In this document: positions 7,789-15,885 of the stretch, piece after piece
Numbering within the stretch: the first letter of the stretch is position 1
Layout: each line of letters opens with the position of its first letter
DNA from: Klebsiella sp. WP3-W18-ESBL-02
Lineage (GTDB): Bacteria > Pseudomonadota > Gammaproteobacteria > Enterobacterales > Enterobacteriaceae
Assembly (NCBI RefSeq): GCF_014168815.1
Contig: NZ_AP021972.1
Coordinates: forward strand, 2,542,001 to 2,606,000
Direction of reading: 5' to 3'
DNA: 64,000 nt
The notes under the pieces: model-generated
Seen by the model: only the letters and a program-made list of their open reading frames with translations
The model's database searches: none
What the model was told of the DNA's origin: nothing
Made by a program: the position numbers and the translations under genes

Positions 7789-8766
7789 ATGCATGTGGAC
7801 TTCACTACGGTCAACCGGCAGGTCACCGTGACGCCGGGCAGTAACCTGCTGGATGTGTTACGTGAACATCAAATTGCTATTTCCTACAGCTGTATGGCCG
7901 GGCGCTGCCAGACCTGCCGTTGTACCGTACTGCGCGGCAACGTTGAGCAAACGCTGCCGGAGGACGCTCCGGAAATGGCTGCCGGCGAAGTATTGGCCTG
8001 CTGTACGACGTTACATTCAGATTGTGCTATTGCGCTGCCGCCGACCGATGAAATTGTGGTGCACCCGGCACGGACGTTAAAAACAACGGTGAGCGAATTT
8101 TCGCCCCTGTGCCATGACGTATGGCGGCTGCGTCTGAAACCGGCCAAAGCCTTTAGCTGGTCTGCCGGGCAGTTCGTCAGGCTGACCTTTCCCGGGGGCG
8201 GCCAGCGCAGCTACTCCATGGCCGGCAGCCCGCAGGACGATGAGCTGGAGTTTCATATTCGCATTGTTGCAGATGGCCGGGTGACGCCAGGGCTGAGTCA
8301 AACGCTAATGCCGGGTACCATGATTAAGCTGAACGGCCCTTTGGGCGCCAGCTGGCTGCGACAAAAACATCCCGGGCCAATCCTTTGCGTTGCCGGAGGA
8401 ACCGGTCTGGCGCCACAGCTGTCGATTATTCGCTCGGCGTTGGCCGCCGGGATGAAGAATCCCATTCACCTCTATTACGGTTGCCGCTGGGCTGCCGATT
8501 TGTACGGTACCGAACAGCTGGAGGCGCTGGCCAATGCATACCCTCATTTCCGCTATCAGATAGTGCTAAGCCAGGAGACACCAACCGAAACCATACGCAC
8601 CGGGCGTCTGCCCGCCGCGGTTGCGCAGGATCTGCCGACGCTGAAGGGCTGGAAGGTTTACCCGGCAGGGCCACCGGCGATGGTTGAAGCCATGACCCTG
8701 CAGGCTCGTGCGCTAGGTGCCCGCGCCGAAGATATTCACGCCGATGCGTTTTATTACCAACCGTAA
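7789..8766 (+). CDS. Ferredoxin reductase component of a Rieske ring-hydroxylating oxygenase
   Basis: A 325-residue NagAa/NdoR-type reductase. Residues 1-90 are a plant-type [2Fe-2S] ferredoxin with cysteine pattern SCMAGRCQTCRC and a fourth Cys in VLACCT; next come an FAD-binding barrel (RSYSMAGSP) and an NAD(P)H domain (CVAGGTGLAPQLSI). It passes electrons from NAD(P)H to the ferredoxin encoded last in the operon. ATG 7789 is preferred over the GTG three bases earlier because GGAAGGA precedes it by seven bases. First gene of a four-gene operon. Confidence 0.9.
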   Translation: MHVDFTTVNRQVTVTPGSNLLDVLREHQIAISYSCMAGRCQTCRCTVLRGNVEQTLPEDAPEMAAGEVLACCTTLHSDCAIALPPTDEIVVHPARTLKTTVSEFSPLCHDVWRLRLKPAKAFSWSAGQFVRLTFPGGGQRSYSMAGSPQDDELEFHIRIVADGRVTPGLSQTLMPGTMIKLNGPLGASWLRQKHPGPILCVAGGTGLAPQLSIIRSALAAGMKNPIHLYYGCRWAADLYGTEQLEALANAYPHFRYQIVLSQETPTETIRTGRLPAAVAQDLPTLKGWKVYPAGPPAMVEAMTLQARALGARAEDIHADAFYYQP

Positions 8767-8802
8767 TGTCGTTACCCGGATAGATAACTAAAAGGAGTCA
8801 CT

Positions 8803-10059
8803 ATGAACTTCACCTCTGAACCCAATAGCAATTTACTCTGGCCAGACGATGGGACCAGCCGTATTCCTTACTGGGCCTATACCCGCGACGATATTTACCA
8901 GCGCGAGCTCGACAAGATTTTCTACGGAAAACACTGGTGCTATGTGGCGCTGGAAGCCGAGATCCCAGAGCCTGGTGATTTTGTGCGCAGCGTCATCGGC
9001 GAACGTTCGGTGATCGCGGTACGTAATCAACAGGGGGAAATTAATGTGGTTGAAAACGTCTGCGCGCACCGTGGAATGCGCTTCTGCCGTGAAAAATCGG
9101 GCAACCGCAGCGATTTTGTCTGCCCGTATCATCAGTGGAATTACGACCTCAACGGTAACCTTCAGGGCGTGCCTTTCCGTCGCGGCGTGAAGCAGGACGG
9201 CAAAGTCAACGGTGGAATGCCCAAGGACTTTAACCCTGCGGAACACGGGCTGAAAAAGCTGAACGTCGCTTGCCACAATGGCGTCGTGTTTGCCTCTTTC
9301 TCGCCCGACGTCGAGCCGCTTGAGCAGTATCTGGGCCCGGATATCCTGGCATATTTTGAGCGCGTGTTTAGCGGTCGTCAGCTCGAGCTGCTGGGCTATA
9401 ACCGCCAACGCATTCCAGGTAACTGGAAGCTGATGCAGGAAAACATTAAAGATCCGTACCACGCGGGCCTGCTGCACACCTGGTTTGTGACGTTTGGCCT
9501 GTGGCGTGCCGATAATCGTTCACAGCTGATTATGGACGATAAATACCGCCATGCGGCGATGATTAGCCGGAAAGGAAATGGCGGTAAAAGCGCGGTGACA
9601 CAAGGAGTTAGCAGCTTTAAAGAGCAAATGCAGCTGAACGATGCCAGCTTCCTTGATGTGGTGGAGGAACCCTGGTGGAACGGCCCGACGGTGGTCATGA
9701 TGACGCTATTTCCGAGCCTGGTTATTCAGCAAAACGTCAATTCGATGTCGGTACGCCATATTCAGCCGCGCGGGCCAAACGCCTTCGATTTTGTCTGGAC
9801 TCACTTTGGTTTTGCTGACGATGACGAGGAGATGACCCAACGTCGTCTGAAACAGGCCAATCTGTTCGGCCCGGCCGGTTTCGTGTCGGCTGACGACGGC
9901 GAAGTCGTGGAGTTTTCTCAGCAGGGGTTCCATCACAATGACCATCGACGCACCCTTGCCGAGATGAACGGCACCGGCTATGAAAATAGCGATCATATGG
10001 TCTCGGAGAGCCTGATTCGCGGGATGTACCATTACTGGCGCGGCGTACTGGAGATTTAA
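8803..10059 (+). CDS. Rieske aromatic-ring oxygenase, large (alpha) subunit
   Basis: A 418-residue catalytic subunit. The Rieske centre is CAHRG near residue 87 and CPYHQWNY near residue 107. The mononuclear iron site is in KDPYHAGLLHT (Asp bridge and two His, about residues 216-224). Length and partner set match salicylate 5-hydroxylase (NagG) and anthranilate dioxygenase (AndAc) groups; the sequence alone does not settle which. Electrons arrive from the reductase and ferredoxin of the same operon, and the product would be a hydroxylated or dihydroxylated benzoate-type compound. No ring-cleavage gene is adjacent, so the product must be handled elsewhere. Confidence 0.88.
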   Translation: MNFTSEPNSNLLWPDDGTSRIPYWAYTRDDIYQRELDKIFYGKHWCYVALEAEIPEPGDFVRSVIGERSVIAVRNQQGEINVVENVCAHRGMRFCREKSGNRSDFVCPYHQWNYDLNGNLQGVPFRRGVKQDGKVNGGMPKDFNPAEHGLKKLNVACHNGVVFASFSPDVEPLEQYLGPDILAYFERVFSGRQLELLGYNRQRIPGNWKLMQENIKDPYHAGLLHTWFVTFGLWRADNRSQLIMDDKYRHAAMISRKGNGGKSAVTQGVSSFKEQMQLNDASFLDVVEEPWWNGPTVVMMTLFPSLVIQQNVNSMSVRHIQPRGPNAFDFVWTHFGFADDDEEMTQRRLKQANLFGPAGFVSADDGEVVEFSQQGFHHNDHRRTLAEMNGTGYENSDHMVSESLIRGMYHYWRGVLEI

Positions 10060-10060
10060 C

Positions 10061-10537
10061 ATGATGATTAACAATGAAATCTGGCAACAGCTTGTGGCGC
10101 TGCAAACCGAGTACAGCGACGCCGTTGATCGCGCTGAGTGGGCAAAGTGGACGACGCTATTTACCGAAGACTGCTGCTATAAGGTGATCCCGCGGGAGAA
10201 CTACGACCGCCAGCTGCCGCTTTGCACCATCAATCTTGAAAGCAAAGGTATGCTGAAAGACCGTATTTACGGCGTTGCCGAAACGCTTTTTCATGACCCT
10301 TACTACCAGCGCCACGTGGTGGGGTTACCGCATGTGATCTCGGTCGATGAACAAGGGATCGTAGCGCGGACCCACTATGCCGTCTTCCGTACCAAGCCGG
10401 ATGGCCACAGCGAGGTCTTCAACGTGGGCTACTACCTCGATACGGTGGTTCGAACGGCGGAAGGGCTGCGCTTTGCCAGCCGCCTGTGCATTTTCGATAG
10501 CGAACTGGTACCTAACTCGCTGATCTATCCTATTTGA
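10061..10537 (+). CDS. Rieske aromatic-ring oxygenase, small (beta) subunit
   Basis: A 158-residue subunit with the SnoaL-like cone fold of ring-hydroxylating dioxygenase beta subunits: EYSDAVDRAEWAKWTTLF near residue 15, ENYDRQLPLCTI near residue 45, DSELVPNSLIYPI at the end. It stacks with the alpha subunit in an alpha3beta3 enzyme and has a mainly structural role. The gene starts two bases after the alpha stop codon, so the two are translationally coupled. Confidence 0.88.
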   Translation: MMINNEIWQQLVALQTEYSDAVDRAEWAKWTTLFTEDCCYKVIPRENYDRQLPLCTINLESKGMLKDRIYGVAETLFHDPYYQRHVVGLPHVISVDEQGIVARTHYAVFRTKPDGHSEVFNVGYYLDTVVRTAEGLRFASRLCIFDSELVPNSLIYPI

Positions 10538-10546
10538 GGTGATGAT

Positions 10547-10861
10547 ATGTCTGATAACTGGATTTTTGCCGCCGAGCTGGCCGATCTGCCGGAAGACGAT
10601 GTAATTGGCATCGCGATTAACGGTCGCGATATCGCGCTTTACCGTACCGATGAGGGCGTTTTTGCCAGCGATAATCAGTGTTCTCACGGCAATGCGCGCT
10701 TGAGCGACGGTTTTCTTGAAGACGGTGAAATTGAGTGCCCGCTGCATCAGGGCCGATTCTGCATTAAAACCGGTAAGGCAATGTGCAGCCCGTTAACTGA
10801 AGGTGTGGCTATTTACCCGGTACAGATCGACGGCGAGCAGGTTTATCTCCGCTTTGCCTGA
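10547..10861 (+). CDS. Rieske [2Fe-2S] ferredoxin of the oxygenase system
   Basis: A 104-residue soluble Rieske ferredoxin with both cluster motifs: CSHGNARL near residue 45 and CPLHQGRF near residue 64. It shuttles electrons from the reductase to the oxygenase large subunit. Last gene of the operon, nine bases after the beta subunit, and followed at once by a perfect terminator. Confidence 0.9.
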   Translation: MSDNWIFAAELADLPEDDVIGIAINGRDIALYRTDEGVFASDNQCSHGNARLSDGFLEDGEIECPLHQGRFCIKTGKAMCSPLTEGVAIYPVQIDGEQVYLRFA

Positions 10862-10863
10862 TG

Positions 10864-10890
10864 AAAAGGGCAGCCGAAGGCTGCCCTTTT
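10864..10890. terminator. Bidirectional terminator between ferredoxin and nitronate monooxygenase genes
   Basis: AAAAGGGCAGCC and GGCTGCCCTTTT form a perfect 12-bp stem with a three-base loop; the A and T ends make it work on both strands between two convergent genes. Confidence 0.9.
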
Positions 10891-10911
10891 AGTCACCCCT
10901 CTCTGGAAGGG

Positions 10912-11889
10912 CTAAACCGAGAGTTGTTCAACAACGTCGGCAACGCTGACAATCCGCTTAATGCCGCCAATCCCCGTACCTAATGAGATATAGCCTTCGT
11001 CAGTGTTGCCTTCCAGCATCCCGAGACGCAGTCCGCGCAAACCGCCCATTGCGCTGCCGATGTCTTCCTTCGTGGCACCGGCTTTATCCATGGCCACCAG
11101 TTTCTCGGTCAGTTTCCCCGGCAGCGAACGGTAGTAGTCGGGCAGGGTGCGGAACAGGCTAAGGTCCAGACCGTTGGCGGCGACGATTTTTTCTTTCACC
11201 GACAGCGGTACGCGGTTTTCTAGCGTGCTGATAAACACCGACCCGGCGAACACGCCTTCCGCGCCAAGCGCATGGGCGGCTTTGGCCGTGCGTTTATCCA
11301 CAATCCCTCCCGCGGCGAGGACCGGCACGTGCTTCACGGCGTCGACAATCATCGGAACGACGGAGAATGTGCCCAGCGCAGTGCCCGGCAGAGTACCGCC
11401 TTCATCAAAGCCTGTGGCCACAATGATATCCGCCCCCGCACGTTCTGCCTCACGGCTATTCGCCGGCGTTGGGTTGATATCACGGTAGATAATGGCAATA
11501 CCTGCGGCTTTTAATTCCTCAAACAACGCAGGAATAATGGCGCCTTCACCGTAGCCGGTATAAACCACGGCTTTTACCGCCTCTTCCTTCGTCACTCGCA
11601 GAATACCGGGGGTCCAGATGTCGTTTTCTGCTGATGGAATCAGGTTAACGGCAAACGGTTTTTCCGTTAACGCCTTGGTTTTACGAATTTCTTCGCGCAT
11701 TTTTTCTGCCGTTTCTTCAGGCGTCGACACCGCCGTTTCTGCCGTCAGGCCAGCGTTTGGGCCTAACACGCCCAGGCCGCCGGCGTTGCTAACGGCGGCA
11801 ACGAAACGGGCATCGGTCAGCCAGGAAAGCGGGCCCTGGACAACGGGTTTTTCGATGCCGAGGATCTGAGTGATACGATTCGTTTTCAT
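10912..11889 (-). CDS. Nitronate monooxygenase / NAD(P)H-dependent flavin oxidoreductase
   Basis: A 325-residue TIM-barrel flavoprotein of the NMO/2-nitropropane dioxygenase family: N-terminal PVVQGPLSWLTDARFVAAVS, VSNAGGLGVLGP, and the FMN phosphate-binding segments DEGGTLPGTAL and LAAGGIVD. It probably oxidises propionate 3-nitronate or a related nitronate, or acts as an enoyl-type flavin reductase; the family is functionally mixed. Divergent from a LysR regulator 143 bp away, its likely controller. Convergent with the oxygenase operon, not part of it. Confidence 0.85.
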   Translation of the reverse strand: MKTNRITQILGIEKPVVQGPLSWLTDARFVAAVSNAGGLGVLGPNAGLTAETAVSTPEETAEKMREEIRKTKALTEKPFAVNLIPSAENDIWTPGILRVTKEEAVKAVVYTGYGEGAIIPALFEELKAAGIAIIYRDINPTPANSREAERAGADIIVATGFDEGGTLPGTALGTFSVVPMIVDAVKHVPVLAAGGIVDKRTAKAAHALGAEGVFAGSVFISTLENRVPLSVKEKIVAANGLDLSLFRTLPDYYRSLPGKLTEKLVAMDKAGATKEDIGSAMGGLRGLRLGMLEGNTDEGYISLGTGIGGIKRIVSVADVVEQLSV

Positions 11890-11964
11890 GATGCTATTTC
11901 CTCATTACAGCGCGAATTTGCTGGGATGCGGGCAGTGTAGAGAGGTTCATTGTTTAGAAAAATA

Positions 11965-12000
11965 GTGAAAAAAGTTCTTCACTGTTATTAAATAAATAAC
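11965..12000. promoter_or_regulatory. Inverted repeats in the NMO/LysR divergent promoter
   Basis: Two dyads lie side by side: GTGAA...TTCAC at 11965-11982 and GTTATT-N5-AATAAC at 11984-12000. The second fits a LysR-type site. The region is strongly AT-rich. Confidence 0.4.
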
Positions 12001-12032
12001 AATAATTCTTCGATTGCCGGGAAACGTGCATC

Positions 12033-12941
12033 ATGCAGATGAATCTTTTTGAAAATATTAAGATTTTTATCGAAATTGTCGATTCAGGCAGCTTCACCCA
12101 GGCGGCGGAAAACCTGCAAATACACCGCCCGGCGGTGACCAAAGCGGTGCAGCAGCTCGAGCAGGGCAGCGGCGTACGGCTGCTACAGCGCACCACGCGA
12201 CGTATTTATCTGACGCCGGAAGGTGAAGAATTTTATCGTCGCAGTAAACCGCTGCTGTCTCAGGCAGACGATCTGCTGGAGTCCTTTTCCCCGGATCGCC
12301 CGCTGCACGGCCAGCTGCGCGTAGATATGCCAATCGCATTTGCCCGCCTGGTGGTGGTGCCGCATCTGCGGGCGTTCTATGACGCGCATCCGGATCTGGA
12401 GATCGTACTCAGCAGTAGCGACATGCGTCGCGATATGCTGCGCGACGGCCTCGACTGCGTATTGCGCATGGGCGAGCTTGACGACGGCGACTACGTGGCC
12501 CGGCCGCTTGGCAACATCAACATGACCACCTGCGCCAGCCCGGATTATCTTGCGCGGTACGGCACGCCGACGTCGCTTGAGTCGTTGCGCCACCATCAGG
12601 GCGTTAACTGGTTTGTCAACAACAGCCGAGAAGTGGTGCCGTGGCGCTTCCAGACGGAGAAGGGCGTGGAGGAAATATATCTACCGGGCAAGCTGATCCT
12701 CGATAATTCCGAGGTCTATATTTCGGCAGGGCTTGCCGGGCTTGGCCTGCTTCAGGGAATGAACTTCTTCTTACAGCCGTACATAGACAGCGGTCAGTTA
12801 GTGGAAGTGCTGTCCGATAATCCATGTCCGGCGCGCAGGCTTTCGCTGCTTTATCCGCATCGGCATTTATCACACAAAGTCAGGGTGTTTGCGCAGTGGC
12901 TGGAAGGGCTGCTGGCGCAAATCCAGCAGCCGCGCGCTTAA
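12033..12941 (+). CDS. LysR-family transcriptional regulator
   Basis: A 302-residue LysR regulator: winged HTH at residues about 5-65 (IFIEIVDSGSFTQAAENLQ; RPAVTKAVQQLEQGSGVRLL) and a PBP2 effector-binding domain. It resembles the AaeR/DmlR-like group often found next to an oxidoreductase. A second in-frame ATG two codons later (MNLFENIK) may be the true start. It is divergent from the nitronate monooxygenase gene, and its last four bases overlap the convergent Nudix gene. Confidence 0.87.
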   Translation: MQMNLFENIKIFIEIVDSGSFTQAAENLQIHRPAVTKAVQQLEQGSGVRLLQRTTRRIYLTPEGEEFYRRSKPLLSQADDLLESFSPDRPLHGQLRVDMPIAFARLVVVPHLRAFYDAHPDLEIVLSSSDMRRDMLRDGLDCVLRMGELDDGDYVARPLGNINMTTCASPDYLARYGTPTSLESLRHHQGVNWFVNNSREVVPWRFQTEKGVEEIYLPGKLILDNSEVYISAGLAGLGLLQGMNFFLQPYIDSGQLVEVLSDNPCPARRLSLLYPHRHLSHKVRVFAQWLEGLLAQIQQPRA

Positions 12942-13522
12942 AGCAGACCTTTTACCGCAAGGTGGTACAGCAGCATAATCGTTTTGCCATCGATAATATC
13001 ACCGTTATCGATAGCGGCCAGCGCATCGTCAAAACGCATCTCTAGCACTTCAATATCTTCGCCTTCTGCTTCAATGCCGCCTCCGGCGCTGACCTTATTC
13101 TGGTCGGCATATTCAGCAACAAAGAAATGCAGTTTTTCCGTGACGGAGCCGGGGCTCATAAAGGCCTCAAAGACCTTTTGCACGTTGGTAAGACGGAACC
13201 CGGTTTCTTCTTCGGCTTCGGCTTTGATACGGCTTTCGGCATCCATATTATCCAGTAGCCCAGCGGCGCTCTCGATCAGATAGCCCGGATAGCCATTGAC
13301 GAAGGTCGGAAAACGGAACTGCCGAGTAAGAATAACGGTGCGGCGCTCACGGTTATAGAGCAGGATCGTCGCACCGTTACCGCGATCGTAAACTTCACGG
13401 TCTTGCTGCTGCCATTCACCGTTTTGTCGCTGTAGGGCAAACGTATATTTCTTGAGTACATACCAATTGTCAGAGAGCGTATCGATCTTGATAATGCGTA
13501 TTTTTGCGGTTTTTTGCTGCAC
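12938..13522 (-). CDS. Nudix hydrolase, NudK-like (GDP-mannose pyrophosphatase family)
   Basis: A 194-residue Nudix protein close in layout to E. coli NudK: REVYDRGNGATILLYN near residue 42, the Nudix box from GLLDNMDAES to EAEEETGF near residues 88-108, and GGGIEAEGEDIEVLEM near residue 148. NudK hydrolyses GDP-mannose and related nucleotide sugars. The first acidic residue of the Nudix box is Asp in place of Glu, a conservative change. The N-terminus is diverged from NudK, so this may be a paralogue with another substrate. Confidence 0.82.
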   Translation of the reverse strand: MQQKTAKIRIIKIDTLSDNWYVLKKYTFALQRQNGEWQQQDREVYDRGNGATILLYNRERRTVILTRQFRFPTFVNGYPGYLIESAAGLLDNMDAESRIKAEAEEETGFRLTNVQKVFEAFMSPGSVTEKLHFFVAEYADQNKVSAGGGIEAEGEDIEVLEMRFDDALAAIDNGDIIDGKTIMLLYHLAVKGLL

Positions 13523-13682
13523 GATGATTTCTCCAGGTTAGAAAATGCATCATATACGGCGATTTCGTGCAAATTCAAGATAATTCGTGCATTTCTGGCT
13601 TTAGGCATATTTCGTTATCTATCGAAGCATAAGGGTCGAACCCGACGCTACAGTGAGTACCTCACAACGCAAGGGGGTTGCT
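13523..13682 (+). promoter_or_regulatory. Promoter region of the ABM-ACT-ArsR operon
   Basis: TTCGTGCA occurs twice as a direct repeat (13564-13571 and 13584-13591), 20 bp apart, in the gap between the divergent Nudix and ABM genes. It may be an operator for the ArsR-type protein encoded at the end of the operon. Confidence 0.3.
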
Positions 13683-14009
13683 ATGATTGCCGTACTGTTT
13701 GAAGCGCAGGCCGCTGCTGACCATCAGGCCCGCTACCTGGTGCTCGCCGCGGAATTGAATGCCGCACTGGCGCATATTCCGGGATTTATCGCCATTGAAC
13801 GATTTAAAAGTCTCAGTCGTGAAGGGACTATCTTGTCACTTTCCTGGTGGGAAAGTGAGGCTTCGGTGCTCGAATGGAAGCGAAATGCTCTGCATCAGAT
13901 GGCCCAGGAGGAGGGGAAACGGACGATCTTTTCCCACTACCGTATCCGGGTCGCACAGGTGATTCGTGAATATTCGTCTGATGAACGCGGGGGCTCGCAT
14001 CATGTATGA
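13683..14009 (+). CDS. ABM-domain (antibiotic biosynthesis monooxygenase-like) protein
   Basis: A 108-residue dimeric alpha-beta barrel protein of the ABM family: MIAVLFEAQ, then HIPGFIAIERFKSLS and ILSLSWWESEASVLEW. Such proteins act as small cofactor-free monooxygenases, haem-degrading enzymes or stress proteins; nothing here picks one. ATG 13683 has AAGGGGG eight bases ahead. Its stop overlaps the start of the ACT-domain gene by eight bases, so the two are co-translated. Confidence 0.78.
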   Translation: MIAVLFEAQAAADHQARYLVLAAELNAALAHIPGFIAIERFKSLSREGTILSLSWWESEASVLEWKRNALHQMAQEEGKRTIFSHYRIRVAQVIREYSSDERGGSHHV

Positions 14010-14394
14010 TATCCATGTCATTCTTCAATCTCGTCCGGGAGAGCTGGCGCGATTAGGTACGACGCTGGGCCTGCACGGCGTAGGGCTGGAAGGCGGTGGC
14101 GTGTTTACCGCAGGAGAAATTGCACATGCCCATTTTCTGGTCGCCGAAGGTGAACGGGCCAGACAAGTGCTCGTTGATGCCGGCATGACGGTTATCTGCG
14201 TAACCCGGCCATTAATTCGTCGCCTGAAGCAGGAGCGGCCCGGTGAGCTAGGTGAGATAGCGCGCGTGCTGGCCGACGCGGGCATCACGATCCTGGTGCA
14301 GTACAGCGATCATGATAACAGGCTGATTTTGCTGACCGATGATGATCCTCTGGCCGCCAGGCTGACCGATAAATGGAGCGTTAGATTACCGTGA
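14002..14394 (+). CDS. ACT-domain protein
   Basis: A 130-residue protein with two ACT-like halves: YDIHVILQSRPGELARLGTT with GVFTAGEIAHAHFLV, and QERPGELGEIARVLADAG with NRLILLTDD. ACT domains bind amino acids or similar small ligands and control partner proteins. It has no fused enzyme domain, so it may be a stand-alone sensor. It overlaps both the preceding gene (8 bases) and the following regulator (4 bases), a tightly coupled operon. Confidence 0.78.
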   Translation: MYDIHVILQSRPGELARLGTTLGLHGVGLEGGGVFTAGEIAHAHFLVAEGERARQVLVDAGMTVICVTRPLIRRLKQERPGELGEIARVLADAGITILVQYSDHDNRLILLTDDDPLAARLTDKWSVRLP

Positions 14395-15098
14395 AATCGC
14401 TTAACTCTTGCCCTGAATTTGACGACGGCGCGCAGCTGGAAAAAACCATGGCCAACATTGCGGCAGCCATGGCGGATCCTTCACGCGTGAGCATGCTCTG
14501 TGCGTTAATGGATGGGCGAGCGTGGACGGCGACCGAGCTGAGTACCGTTGCCGGGATTGCGCCATCCACGGCCAGCGCGCATCTGAATAAGCTGCTGAAC
14601 GGTCAGCTTATTCTCTGCCTGGCTCAGGGGCGACATCGCTATTATCGGCTGGCCGGACGCGAAATCGCGTCTCTGCTGGAAACCCTGATGGGGGTATCGA
14701 TGAAGGCAGTTCCACGCGCGAAGCCCACAACGCCGGTGCATTTGCGTAAAGCACGGACCTGTTACGATCATCTGGCCGGTGAAGTTGCCGTTAGTCTGTA
14801 TGATTTTATGGTTGAAGAGGGCTGGTTTACGTCGGATAACGCATCATTGTCTGTCGTCGGCTCAGCCAGACTCGACGGGTTAGGCGCCGTCATCAGCGCG
14901 CGCTCATCGCGTAAACCGGTCTGTGCCTGTCTGGACTGGAGCGAACGACGGCCGCATCTTGGTGGTGAAGCCGGCGCGGCATTGCTAAAGGCGTTTACCC
15001 AACATGGGTGGGTTGAACGAGTACCGGGTTACCGGGAAGTTCGTTTTACCGACGCCGGGAAAAGGGCGCTGAGAAAGCATTTCCGGGTTGACGCCTAA
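14391..15098 (+). CDS. ArsR-family helix-turn-helix regulator
   Basis: A 235-residue regulator. Residues about 20-95 are an ArsR winged HTH (AMADPSRVSMLCALMDG; GIAPSTASAHLNKLL; GRHRYYRLAG). The C-terminal half, from RTCYDHLAGEVAVSLYD, is the extension seen in ArsR proteins that sit with ABM-domain genes. Three cysteines are present, but no classical arsenic or metal site (ELCVCDL) is seen, so a metal sensor is unlikely. Start is GTG 14391, overlapping the ACT gene. Probably autoregulates the three-gene operon. Confidence 0.83.
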   Translation: MKSLNSCPEFDDGAQLEKTMANIAAAMADPSRVSMLCALMDGRAWTATELSTVAGIAPSTASAHLNKLLNGQLILCLAQGRHRYYRLAGREIASLLETLMGVSMKAVPRAKPTTPVHLRKARTCYDHLAGEVAVSLYDFMVEEGWFTSDNASLSVVGSARLDGLGAVISARSSRKPVCACLDWSERRPHLGGEAGAALLKAFTQHGWVERVPGYREVRFTDAGKRALRKHFRVDA

Positions 15099-15111
15099 GC
15101 AGACAGAAAAC

Positions 15112-15132
15112 GAACCTGATGTCTTCAGGTTC
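15112..15132. terminator. Hairpin between convergent ArsR and VOC genes
   Basis: GAACCTGA and TCAGGTTC form a perfect 8-bp stem with a five-base loop between two convergent genes. No strong U-run follows, so it may be a weak bidirectional terminator. Confidence 0.5.
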
Positions 15133-15144
15133 AGTTCACTGACA

Positions 15145-15588
15145 TCAGCGATTTTCGCGCAGCCACGGCGTAATGGTCACACCGGCCAATAAGCCTTCGG
15201 GGCTGAGCAGACGCGTCACGGTTTGACCCCAGGGCTCGGTACGTTTTGCGACGAGCAGATGATATCCCTGATCGCAAAGTGTATTGGTAGCAATATCAAT
15301 ATCCGCCACTTCAAATTCAATCCATGCCTGAGGAACGGGAATATCATCAGGCCAGAACGCCGTGCCAAAACAAGATTTCGCCGCCTGGGACAGTGGCCAA
15401 AGCGCAAAATGCTTAACACCATGCAGTGCATCTACATCCGTCAGCAGATAATCATCATTGCCATCCATGGACTTTAGCGGCAGGCCCAACGCGTTGATAT
15501 AAAATGCTTTGCTGTCCTGAGTATCACGGGTAACAGGCCCAAAGCCGGCAACGAACATAACGTTAAGATTGGTGAGTTCTGGAACCAT
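15145..15588 (-). CDS. VOC-family (glyoxalase-like) protein
   Basis: A 147-residue vicinal-oxygen-chelate protein: VMFVAGFGPVTRDTQDSKAF, then the beta-alpha units VKHFALWPLS and AWIEFEVADI, and a C-terminal LLSPEGLLAGVTITPW. These proteins bind a metal and act on small electrophiles or sequester antibiotics; the role is unknown. ATG 15588 has AGGAGG seven bases before it, so the longer frame was rejected. It is the last host gene before the insertion sequence on this side of dif. Confidence 0.78.
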   Translation of the reverse strand: MVPELTNLNVMFVAGFGPVTRDTQDSKAFYINALGLPLKSMDGNDDYLLTDVDALHGVKHFALWPLSQAAKSCFGTAFWPDDIPVPQAWIEFEVADIDIATNTLCDQGYHLLVAKRTEPWGQTVTRLLSPEGLLAGVTITPWLRENR

Positions 15589-15764
15589 ACTTCCTCCTGA
15601 AGATACAGTGAAGTATTTGAATGTATAGGGTTGCGACGGCCGACGCAACGGCGAGCTATGAAATGATCAGCGTAGGTGGAGCCTGCACAGGAGTAAGCGC
15701 TTTTAGAGCGCTATCAACGACCAGGACAATCATGACCACAAAACGTCGGATTCCATCTGACCCT
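15589..15764. other. Intergenic stretch left of the insertion sequence
   Basis: About 175 bp of host DNA that lay directly left of dif before the insertion. It contains AGCGCT repeated around TTTAG near 15697-15714, a terminator-like hairpin. No convincing gene. Confidence 0.4.
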
Positions 15765-15769
15765 ACATT
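15765..15769. repeat. Left 5-bp target-site duplication (ACATT) of the insertion sequence
   Basis: ACATT directly precedes the left IS end and is repeated at 18048-18052 after the right end. Confidence 0.85.
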
Positions 15770-15885
15770 TGTCAAGGCTCAATTGAAATGTCCGTTATCC
15801 AGCTCAATTAAAATGACCACTTTGATCTCTCATTCTCTTTACTGATAGACTTTCCTCCGACTGAAACAACAGGATGATTGAGCCC

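Noticed and set aside
8833..9477. 214-codon frame antisense to the oxygenase large subunit
   Set aside because: Shadow of a clear Rieske protein; no start context or homology.
15621..15845. 74-codon frame crossing the left IS border
   Set aside because: It runs from host DNA into the IS terminal repeat and has no recognisable product.
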